From Myxosarcina sp. GI1 (lineage in GTDB: Bacteria; Cyanobacteriota; Cyanobacteriia; Cyanobacteriales; Xenococcaceae), in contig NZ_JRFE01000012.1 of NCBI RefSeq assembly GCF_000756305.1, forward strand, positions 56,830-120,829: DNA of 64,000 nucleotides. Reading direction: 5' to 3'. Position numbers and translations under genes: made by a program. Below, piece after piece: positions 8,690-15,878 of this stretch (positions are counted from its first letter, which is position 1; every line of letters starts with the position of its first letter). A model generated the notes under the pieces. It had not been told where the DNA came from and ran no database searches. It was given only the letters and a program-made list of their open reading frames with translations.

Positions 8690-11053
8690 ATGTTTTTACC
8701 GCAATTTAATTGGTTAAAAGTTACTATTTTAAGTTTGCTTTTAACTGTGGCAACTTTTGGCTTTAATGTCCGAACTGCTCTGGCACACTATCCCCACGAT
8801 GATATTTTTGCTGTAGAAATATCTCCTAACTATCAGCAAGACCGCACTTTATTTACTAATGTGCGCGGCAACTTATTGAAGTCACAAGATGGGGGCGATA
8901 GCTGGCAAACAATAGTCAACGGTTTAGATTATCGACATCAATTGTCTTCTCTAGCTATTGCTACTTCCTCACCCAAAGTTTTGTTTTTATCTACTTCAGG
9001 CGACGGGATCTACAAATCTGAAGATGAAGGTAATTCCTGGTTTAAAGTCGATCGAGGTTTGGACAACCTAAATATTGAGTTAGTTGCGATCGCGCCTGAT
9101 GCTGTCGATCTCGTCTTAGCCACAGGAACGGAAAGGGGACTTTACAAAACTGACAATGGCGGCGCGAGTTGGGAATCTTTAACAGTAGGTAATCAGAATA
9201 AAATTACCGCTCTAGCTTTTGCCCCCCACCAGTCAGAGAGTGTCATCGTCGGTGACGAACTAGGACAACTCTACCTTTCTAAAGATAGCGGGGAAAACTG
9301 GCAGCAACTTACCAGCTTAAAAGATAGTGGCGCAATTAACACTATAGCCATTTCCCCCAATTTTGCTACAGATGGTATTTTTTGGTTGGGAACCGAAGAT
9401 CGGGGAATTTTTAAGACAGTCGATGGCGGTGTTTTCTTTACGCCAGCCAATCAAGGTCTTAAAGATAGTACGATTATGTCTTTGGCGGTCGCTCCTGACT
9501 CCGAAACGACTCTGCTGGCTTCTACCTGGCATCAAGGGGTGTTTCGCTCTAATGATGGTGGTAAGAGTTGGCAACAATCTAGTAAGGGTTTGACTACCGA
9601 CGCTCAAGCAGACCGCCCTGGTTTTAATCGCCCTCACTTTAGCGACCTGAGTGTTTCTCAAACCTTTAACCAAGATCGAACCGTTTTCGCTGCTGGTTTT
9701 GATGGTTTATTTAAATCGACCGATGGCGGGCGAGTATGGCAAGAGCTAAGTACCTTGTCGCCAAATATTATCGTCGGGTTGGATATCTCCCCCGACTACC
9801 AACATGACTCTACCATTGCTGTAACTACCTATTTAGGAGGAGCTTACCTTAGTGGCGATCGCGGCGATACCTGGACGACTATCAACAAAGGTTTGGAAAA
9901 AGATAGTTATCTCAAACGAACTGCTAAAAGAATTGCTGGAGATAACTATGTAGCGAGATTGTTCGGTTTAGAATTTTCTCCCAACTATAGTCAAGACAAA
10001 ACTTTATTTTCACCATCCTGGACTTACTTCTTAAAGTCTACAGATCGGGGAGAAAACTGGCAAAAACTGACCCAACCTAATAAACCAAAACCCTTTAATC
10101 GACCGACCAAATATTCAGTTGCTGTTTCTCCTAACTTCGCTGCCGACCGAACTATTTACCTCGGTTCGATGCAGGGTTCGGGACAAGATGCAATTCTGCG
10201 CTCTACCGATGGCGGTCGTAGCTTCTCTGTAGTAGGAAATATCGAAGGCAAACCAGTAGCTTATTTGGTTATCTCACCCGATTTTGCTACAGATAAAACT
10301 TTGTATGCAGGTACTGTAAATGGTGTCTACAAAACTGTAGATACTGGTTCTAACTGGCAATTAGTAAGCCAAGGTATTCCCTCAAGTCAGGATATTATCA
10401 AGCTCGCTATCTCTCCCAATTACCAAAGCGATCGCACTGTTGTTGCTGGTACGACTGAAGGTCTTTTTATCACCAAAGACGGGGCAACTAGCTGGACTCA
10501 ATTACCACTTACTGATGGCAGCCAAGATTACATAGAAGCAGTAGCCATCTCGCCCAATTACGGGCGCGATCGCACTTTAATTATCAACGTCAGAGGTAAG
10601 GGATTATTTAAAACCGCAGACGGAGGAACGACTTTCGAGCGAGTAGGCGCAGATTTAGCGCGAGGCAATCGTTCACTGGCAAATATGGATGGTTTTTGGC
10701 CCCCCGTAGTACCAATTCAATTTTCACCTAACTACGAACGCGATCGCACGATTTATGGCGTAGCGGAAGCCAAACTATTCAGATCGACAGACGGTGGTAA
10801 TACCTGGACAGATTTACCACTACCCCAACCGCAAGCAAGTAGCGCGATCGATTCTCTAACCTATAACTATTTTCGTTTGACTGTCTCTCCCGCATTCAAA
10901 TTTTTAGCTGCTGCCATAGTGGCTTTACTGGGATATCTAGTTTTGGGACGCTTGCGCTTAGAAAAAAAATTACCCTTTAGACGAATTCAGATTAGAGCGG
11001 GGGGTGTATTTATAACTTTTGTCGCTATGTTAATGCTCTTATCTGCCTATTAA
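8690..11053 (+). CDS. Second 14-repeat BNR/sortilin-like beta-propeller, paralogue
   Basis: This 787-residue protein has the same design as its upstream neighbour: signal segment (ILSLLLTVATFGFNV), fourteen DGG-x-[S/T]-W type blades and two C-terminal membrane helices (LAAAIVALLGYLVLGRLRLE; FITFVAMLMLLSAY). Blade order matches the neighbour closely, so the pair arose by tandem duplication and then diverged. The 2-bp spacing implies coupled translation and possibly a heteromeric surface complex. Several SPNYxxDRT strands are encoded with an embedded HIP1 octamer. Role is unknown; the position between a lyase-like protein and a sulfotransferase suggests glycan binding or export. Confidence 0.8.
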   Translation: MFLPQFNWLKVTILSLLLTVATFGFNVRTALAHYPHDDIFAVEISPNYQQDRTLFTNVRGNLLKSQDGGDSWQTIVNGLDYRHQLSSLAIATSSPKVLFLSTSGDGIYKSEDEGNSWFKVDRGLDNLNIELVAIAPDAVDLVLATGTERGLYKTDNGGASWESLTVGNQNKITALAFAPHQSESVIVGDELGQLYLSKDSGENWQQLTSLKDSGAINTIAISPNFATDGIFWLGTEDRGIFKTVDGGVFFTPANQGLKDSTIMSLAVAPDSETTLLASTWHQGVFRSNDGGKSWQQSSKGLTTDAQADRPGFNRPHFSDLSVSQTFNQDRTVFAAGFDGLFKSTDGGRVWQELSTLSPNIIVGLDISPDYQHDSTIAVTTYLGGAYLSGDRGDTWTTINKGLEKDSYLKRTAKRIAGDNYVARLFGLEFSPNYSQDKTLFSPSWTYFLKSTDRGENWQKLTQPNKPKPFNRPTKYSVAVSPNFAADRTIYLGSMQGSGQDAILRSTDGGRSFSVVGNIEGKPVAYLVISPDFATDKTLYAGTVNGVYKTVDTGSNWQLVSQGIPSSQDIIKLAISPNYQSDRTVVAGTTEGLFITKDGATSWTQLPLTDGSQDYIEAVAISPNYGRDRTLIINVRGKGLFKTADGGTTFERVGADLARGNRSLANMDGFWPPVVPIQFSPNYERDRTIYGVAEAKLFRSTDGGNTWTDLPLPQPQASSAIDSLTYNYFRLTVSPAFKFLAAAIVALLGYLVLGRLRLEKKLPFRRIQIRAGGVFITFVAMLMLLSAY

Positions 11054-11089
11054 ATCCTTAGATTAATTTCTCAAATTACGAGGTCAAAA

Positions 11090-11908
11090 ATGGCTATTAT
11101 TTGTCGCGATTACAAACTTCTATTTATCCAGGTACCAGGGACTGGCTGTTCTTCTGTCAGTAAAGTACTTAAAGAACAGCTTGGAGGAGAAAAACTACCC
11201 CAACAAGATTTGATGCTGGCAGGAAAATACAAACTAGTTGGAGAAAAACACAATTCTTTAGAACAGCTGGTTAGATACAATCTTATTTCCTCCTCGGAAT
11301 TAAAATCTTATTTAACCTTTGCTACAGTACGCAATCCCTTCGATCGCTTCGCTACTGCCTACCAAAGATACGTCAGTTCCTGGTGGGAAACAATGATCGA
11401 AAGCGACATCCCTGATTGCCCCGCTAACCGTTCGGGAACTGCTTACCGCGAAAGATATGTTAAAAACTTTCAAAAGCAAATCGAGCTAGCGCGAGGAGAA
11501 GGTTTTGAAAACTGGTTGCAGAGAAAAATTGTCTTACCCCAACGTTTTGACAGACGAGTCAAAGTTGGCTGCAAACGCTTGTTGAAAAAACAGTCTCCTT
11601 TGTTTGCTAAAGAGGCTGTCAGAATGAATCTTGCCTACCCACTAATTGCAGGTGTCGATGAAGTGATTCGTTTTGAACATTTAGAAAGCGATTTCAATAA
11701 AATTTTAAACAAAGCAGGTGTAGATAAATATATTGCTATACCTCACACTAATAAAACCCCGGGAAAAAAATCTTATCGGGAACAATATTCTCCAGAAGCT
11801 AGAGCAATTGTCGAGCGAGAATTAACTAAAGAATTAGCAAGATTCGGCTATAGTTTTGCCTCCGATCTGTCTTCCAACAAAGAAACTTCTAAAGCTGTTA
11901 TTTACTAG
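11090..11908 (+). CDS. PAPS-dependent sulfotransferase family protein
   Basis: A 272-residue protein of the sulfotransferase-2/3 type. The 5'-phosphosulfate loop is VPGTGCSSVSKVL (residues 14-26) and the 3'-phosphate element is ATVRNPFDRFATAYQRY. These bind PAPS and transfer sulfate to a hydroxyl, often on carbohydrates. A GAGGT ribosome site precedes the ATG. It follows the propeller pair by 36 bp and precedes the chorismate lyase by 90 bp. In this context the acceptor could be the glycan or the phenolic hydroxyl of an aromatic acid made by the next genes; both are inference. Confidence 0.82.
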   Translation: MAIICRDYKLLFIQVPGTGCSSVSKVLKEQLGGEKLPQQDLMLAGKYKLVGEKHNSLEQLVRYNLISSSELKSYLTFATVRNPFDRFATAYQRYVSSWWETMIESDIPDCPANRSGTAYRERYVKNFQKQIELARGEGFENWLQRKIVLPQRFDRRVKVGCKRLLKKQSPLFAKEAVRMNLAYPLIAGVDEVIRFEHLESDFNKILNKAGVDKYIAIPHTNKTPGKKSYREQYSPEARAIVERELTKELARFGYSFASDLSSNKETSKAVIY

Positions 11909-11998
11909 ATAAAACACAAGCGCGATCGATATTCAACTGTTTTAACGCGAAAAAACATCGCGCAAATCGTAAAAAAACAAACTTAACCAAAACAAAAA

Positions 11999-12595
11999 AT
12001 GCAGGCACAAACAATTAACGAACTAACTAACCCAAACAGCATGATGCGTCAAGATTTAGAAAAATCTTTGCTTCGCAGTCATATCAATCCTGCCAACCTC
12101 AGTACTTTTCAACGCATCATCTTAACGACTAATGGCACACTAACAGAAATACTAGAAGCCTATTTATATGAAAAAATTGGCATGGTCAAACTGTCTGAAG
12201 CCTTAGTTGCTGTTACTCAAGATATTCCCTTGTTAGAAGTAAAACGCGGCACTGAAGTAATCGAAAGAAAAATTTTACTTCAAGGCAAAATTAGCCGCAA
12301 AAACTTTATTTATGCCGAATCAATTTTAGTAACTGACAGACTAGAAGAAAAGTTCAAAAACGAACTACTGCATTCTAGCACTCCACTAGGTAGACTTTGG
12401 TTGGAATATAAGCTGGAAACTTTCAAAGAAATAGTAGATACTGCCGAAGAAACAGCAGAAAAATTAGCTACTTATTTCCCAATTAAACCAGAAGATAAGA
12501 TTCTTTCTCGTACTTATCGAGTCTTTTCTCAGCGCAAACCAATTATGACTATTACTGAGAAATTTCCCGCCAGTTATTTTCTTTCTAACTTTTAA
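11999..12595 (+). CDS. Chorismate lyase family protein (DUF98/UbiC-like)
   Basis: A 198-residue protein resembling the chorismate--pyruvate lyase family of cyanobacteria: LSTFQRIILTTNGTLTEILE, the substrate-pocket segment KLSEALVAVTQ, and SSTPLGRLWLEY near residue 130. The reaction splits chorismate into 4-hydroxybenzoate and pyruvate. Cyanobacteria use this product for plastoquinone, but this copy sits directly before an acid-activating ligase, a DAHP synthase and a carrier protein, so it probably feeds a dedicated aromatic acid pathway. An internal ATG at 12041 is an alternative start. The substrate is assigned by family; the dedicated role is inference. Confidence 0.75.
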   Translation: MQAQTINELTNPNSMMRQDLEKSLLRSHINPANLSTFQRIILTTNGTLTEILEAYLYEKIGMVKLSEALVAVTQDIPLLEVKRGTEVIERKILLQGKISRKNFIYAESILVTDRLEEKFKNELLHSSTPLGRLWLEYKLETFKEIVDTAEETAEKLATYFPIKPEDKILSRTYRVFSQRKPIMTITEKFPASYFLSNF

Positions 12596-12600
12596 TTAAA

Positions 12601-12631
12601 AGCTGCGTGACGCTATAGGGGTCACGCAGCT
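12601..12631 (+). terminator. Strong hairpin between chorismate lyase and ligase genes
   Basis: A perfect 11-bp stem (AGCTGCGTGAC paired with GTCACGCAGCT) with a 9-nt loop lies just after the chorismate lyase stop. The following sequence is only moderately T-rich. It may terminate part of the transcripts, or stabilise the upstream mRNA while the downstream genes are still read. Confidence 0.5.
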
Positions 12632-12677
12632 AGTAGCTTGTTTATTGTTTAATTTTTATTGTTAATGAGGTTTTCTT

Positions 12678-14204
12678 GTGTTAGAGCAAATTTTGGCTGA
12701 AGTGGCTCGCCAATATCCCGAAAAAGCTGCCATTGTTTATGACCAATTGAGAATTACCTATCGAGAGCTTGAGGCTAAAGTTAGCGGCTTTAGTCAAGGT
12801 CTAAGATCGATTGGCATTGGTAAATCTGACTGTATTGCGGTCGTTTTGCCCAACTGTCCCGAATTTGTGGTTAGTTTTTTTGCTGCTGCCAAACTCAATG
12901 CCATCTTTTTACCCCTAAATCACCTATACAAAGAAGAAGAAATTGGCTACTATCTCAATGACAGTAATGCCAAGGTAGTTATTACCGATACCAAAAGAGC
13001 GGAGCTTTGCCGCCAAGTCATTTCTGAAACAGAATGTCAAATTACTATCATCACTGTAGATAAAGCTAGTTCTGAGACTACTTATTTTGAGGACTTAGTT
13101 TTATCTAAAGACTCAGAAAGCAAGGAAGATACATCTGGTTCTAGTGACTTTTTATATCAGTACTCCTCTGGTTCTACAGGTAGACCTAAAAGAGTAGGCA
13201 GAACTCAAAAAAATCTATATCACGAGGTAAGCAACTTTACCCAAACTGCGGCAGTAACTCCAGCAGACAATATTCTCTGTATCGTTCCCTTGTATCACGC
13301 TCACGGTTTGGGGAACTGTATGATGGCTGCTATTTGTACGGGAGCGACTTTGGTTATCTTAGAGCAAGTTTGGCAACAAGGAGTAACTGTAGAAGTTCCT
13401 TTTGTGTTTAGAAGTTTGAGAGTTTTAGAACTACTAGAAACAGAAAAGATAAGTATTCTGCCAGCCGTACCGTATATCTTTAATGCTCTGGCACAAGCTC
13501 CAGGTAATGCTAAAGCCGATTTATCTAACTTAAGACTGTGTTTTTCGGCAGGTAACTTCCTTCCTCAAGAAATTTTTGATAAATTCTCTGCCAAGTTTGG
13601 CATTCCCGTCAGACAGCTTTATGGTTGCACCGAAGCAGGTTCGATCGCGCTCAACCTAGATGAAGACGTAACAGCAACTCAGGCTTCTGTCGGTCGTCCT
13701 TTAAACAACGTCGAGATAAAAATTGTCGATGACGAAGGCAGGGAATTACCTGTAGGCGAAATTGGCGAAGTCACAATTACCAGTCTGGCATTAACTAGCG
13801 GCTATCACAATTTGCCCGAACTCAATCAGCAAGCCTTTAGAAACGGAGCTTATTTTACGGGAGATTTAGGCAAACTTGATGAAAACGGTTGTCTTTACAT
13901 CACAGGCAGAAAGAAAATTTTAATCGATACTGGTGGACGCAAAGTAGATCCTATTGAAATTGAGGATGTACTGATTTCCCATTCTCAAATTGCCGAAGCG
14001 GTAGTAGTAGGAGTAAAAGGCTATTTTGCAGGGGAAATTGTCAAGGCAGTTATTGTTCCTAAAGGAGGTGAATGCCAAGAGTCAGAAATTTCTGCTTACT
14101 GTAGACAGCACTTGGCGGAGTTTAAAGTGCCTAAAATTATTGAATTTCGTGAGGAAATTCCTAAAAGTCCTTTGGGCAAGATTCTCCGCAAAGCACTAGT
14201 TTAA
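12678..14204 (+). CDS. AMP-forming aryl acid:CoA/ACP ligase
   Basis: A 508-residue ANL-superfamily adenylating enzyme. All core motifs are present: P-loop YSSGSTGRPKR, A5 LYGCTEAGSIALN, A7 YFTGDLG, A8 GRKKILIDTGGRKVDPIEIE, and A10 PKSPLGKILRKAL with the catalytic Lys. It resembles benzoate-CoA ligases and stand-alone aryl-ACP ligases. I chose the GTG start because a GAGG ribosome site lies 8 nt upstream. With chorismate lyase before it and a carrier protein after it, the probable job is to activate 4-hydroxybenzoate as an adenylate and load it on the ACP. The acid identity is inferred, not read from the pocket. Confidence 0.85.
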   Translation: MLEQILAEVARQYPEKAAIVYDQLRITYRELEAKVSGFSQGLRSIGIGKSDCIAVVLPNCPEFVVSFFAAAKLNAIFLPLNHLYKEEEIGYYLNDSNAKVVITDTKRAELCRQVISETECQITIITVDKASSETTYFEDLVLSKDSESKEDTSGSSDFLYQYSSGSTGRPKRVGRTQKNLYHEVSNFTQTAAVTPADNILCIVPLYHAHGLGNCMMAAICTGATLVILEQVWQQGVTVEVPFVFRSLRVLELLETEKISILPAVPYIFNALAQAPGNAKADLSNLRLCFSAGNFLPQEIFDKFSAKFGIPVRQLYGCTEAGSIALNLDEDVTATQASVGRPLNNVEIKIVDDEGRELPVGEIGEVTITSLALTSGYHNLPELNQQAFRNGAYFTGDLGKLDENGCLYITGRKKILIDTGGRKVDPIEIEDVLISHSQIAEAVVVGVKGYFAGEIVKAVIVPKGGECQESEISAYCRQHLAEFKVPKIIEFREEIPKSPLGKILRKALV

Positions 14205-14243
14205 ACAAATCCTGGGCTAAATAAAGTTAACCAACCAAACAAT

Positions 14244-15371
14244 ATGTATGAAGAAATACTCGATATCAATATCGAATCTTCCCAAACTTTAATGAGTCCG
14301 ATGCAGTTAAAGGAGCAATTGCCTCTAACTAAAACTGCCGCTCAAACGGTCTTACAAGGTAGGCAGGAAATTCAAAATATACTCGACGGCAAAGATTCTA
14401 GAAAATTTATTATTGTCGGTCCTTGTTCCATACACGATTCTCTAGCTGCCGAAGACTATGCTATAAGGCTCAAAGCTTTGGCAGAGTGTGTTCGAGAGCG
14501 ATTGCTAATCGTCATGCGGGTTTACTTTGAAAAACCCCGAACCACAGTCGGCTGGAAGGGACTAATTAACGACCCCAATCTCGACGGTTCTTTTGATGTT
14601 CAAAAAGGCTTGTTTACCGCTCGTAGCTTATTGCTAAAGATTGCCGAAATTGGTCTGCCCGTAGCTACCGAAGCTTTAGACCCGATAACGCCTCAGTATT
14701 TAGCAGAGTTAATATCCTGGGCGGCAATTGGTGCGAGAACCATCGAGTCTCAAACCCATCGAGAAATGGCAAGTGGGCTGTCGATGCCTGTCGGTTTTAA
14801 AAACAGTACCGATGGCAATGTAAAAGTGGCGTTAAATGCCATTCAATCTTCTAGAGTACCCCACAATTTTCTGGGACTCGATCGCCGAGGTGAAATTAGC
14901 ACTTTTAAAACCAGGGGTAATGCCTACGGACATTTGATCCTGCGCGGTGGCGATCGCCAACCTAATCACGATGCTGCGTCAGTGACGAGGGTAGAAAAGC
15001 AATTAGAGAGCTTAAACCTACCTCAAAAAATCGTTATCGATTGCAGTCACGGTAACTCTCATAAAAACCATCAGCTTCAGGCAGCAGTATTAGACAACAT
15101 TCTGAAACAAATTGCCGATGGCAATCGCTCCATCGCGGGCATGATGCTCGAATCAAATTTATCTGAAGGCAATCAGTCTATTCCTCAAAATTTAGAGGAA
15201 TTAAAATACGGCGTTTCTGTAACCGATAAATGTATCGGTTGGCAAGAAACAGAAGTAATGATTATGTCTGCTTATGAAAAACTCGGTGCCGATAGACAAG
15301 TTACTTTTTATACTTGCGGGCTGGTAGTGTCGGGAATCCCCGTCCGTAATTTACTAACTACAAAAGGATAG
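14244..15371 (+). CDS. 3-deoxy-7-phosphoheptulonate (DAHP) synthase, locus-specific copy
   Basis: Catalyses the first shikimate-pathway step, PEP plus erythrose-4-phosphate to DAHP. Class I AroF/G/H-type motifs are clear: GPCSIHD, RVYFEKPRTTVGWKGLINDP, and QTHREMASGLSMPVGFKN. It has 375 residues. It lies 39 bp after the ligase and 7 bp before the ACP gene, so it is part of the same operon. A second, separate DAHP synthase is at 34791-35879 and is the likelier housekeeping copy. Placement of a flux-entry enzyme here suggests this pathway draws heavily on chorismate. Feedback sensitivity cannot be judged from sequence alone. Confidence 0.93.
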   Translation: MYEEILDINIESSQTLMSPMQLKEQLPLTKTAAQTVLQGRQEIQNILDGKDSRKFIIVGPCSIHDSLAAEDYAIRLKALAECVRERLLIVMRVYFEKPRTTVGWKGLINDPNLDGSFDVQKGLFTARSLLLKIAEIGLPVATEALDPITPQYLAELISWAAIGARTIESQTHREMASGLSMPVGFKNSTDGNVKVALNAIQSSRVPHNFLGLDRRGEISTFKTRGNAYGHLILRGGDRQPNHDAASVTRVEKQLESLNLPQKIVIDCSHGNSHKNHQLQAAVLDNILKQIADGNRSIAGMMLESNLSEGNQSIPQNLEELKYGVSVTDKCIGWQETEVMIMSAYEKLGADRQVTFYTCGLVVSGIPVRNLLTTKG

Positions 15372-15378
15372 ATTAATT

Positions 15379-15636
15379 ATGTTACAAACAATGACAGTTG
15401 AAGAAGTAAAATCTAAAACCACAGATGTTGTTTTGGAATTACTACCCCATCTAGAACGTGAAGATCTTGGAGATGAAAGCGATATTTTCAGTCTCGGTCT
15501 AGATTCAATCAATGCTATGAATCTGGTTTTTGGTTTGCAAGAGAGCTTTGATATCAAGTTCGACACTCAAGAAATTAATGTTGATAACTTTCGTACCGTT
15601 GCCGATATTACCGAACTAATTATGAAAAAGAAATAG
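15379..15636 (+). CDS. Acyl/aryl carrier protein
   Basis: An 85-residue acidic carrier protein. The phosphopantetheine attachment motif is LGLDSIN with Ser43 as the modified residue; DSI in place of the fatty-acid ACP DSL is common in secondary-metabolism carriers. It follows the DAHP synthase by 7 bp with an AAAGGA ribosome site. It is probably loaded with the activated aromatic acid by the ligase at 12678 and presented to the condensation domain at 15879. A phosphopantetheinyl transferase is not in the window and must act in trans. Confidence 0.9.
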   Translation: MLQTMTVEEVKSKTTDVVLELLPHLEREDLGDESDIFSLGLDSINAMNLVFGLQESFDIKFDTQEINVDNFRTVADITELIMKKK

Positions 15637-15878
15637 AAAAGGCATTTATAGCAGAGGAGCAGGGAGCAGCGGTCAGACCCCGCGTCGGCGTAAGACGCAA
15701 GGGCATGCTGACCAAGACAGGGGGCAAGGGAGAGAGTTAAAATTAGACTCGATCTTCTCTGCGCCGTTACACCCTGTTCCCAAGCAAAGCGATGCTCCTT
15801 TCTCTTTTCCGCTTCATATATCTGCAATATCTATGTCTGCGCGACACACTCGCACCAATAGCAATTATTACGAATTAA
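15637..15878. other. Intergenic stretch with repeats and weak hairpins before the NRPS gene
   Basis: This 242-bp gap breaks the otherwise tight operon. It holds purine-rich tracts (AGGAGCAGGGAGCAG), a GGTCAG/CTGACC stem around 15672-15707 enclosing a smaller GCGTC/GACGC stem, and a pyrimidine-rich tract further on. I see no gene and no clear terminator. It looks like a dispersed intergenic repeat; an internal promoter is possible. Confidence 0.4.
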
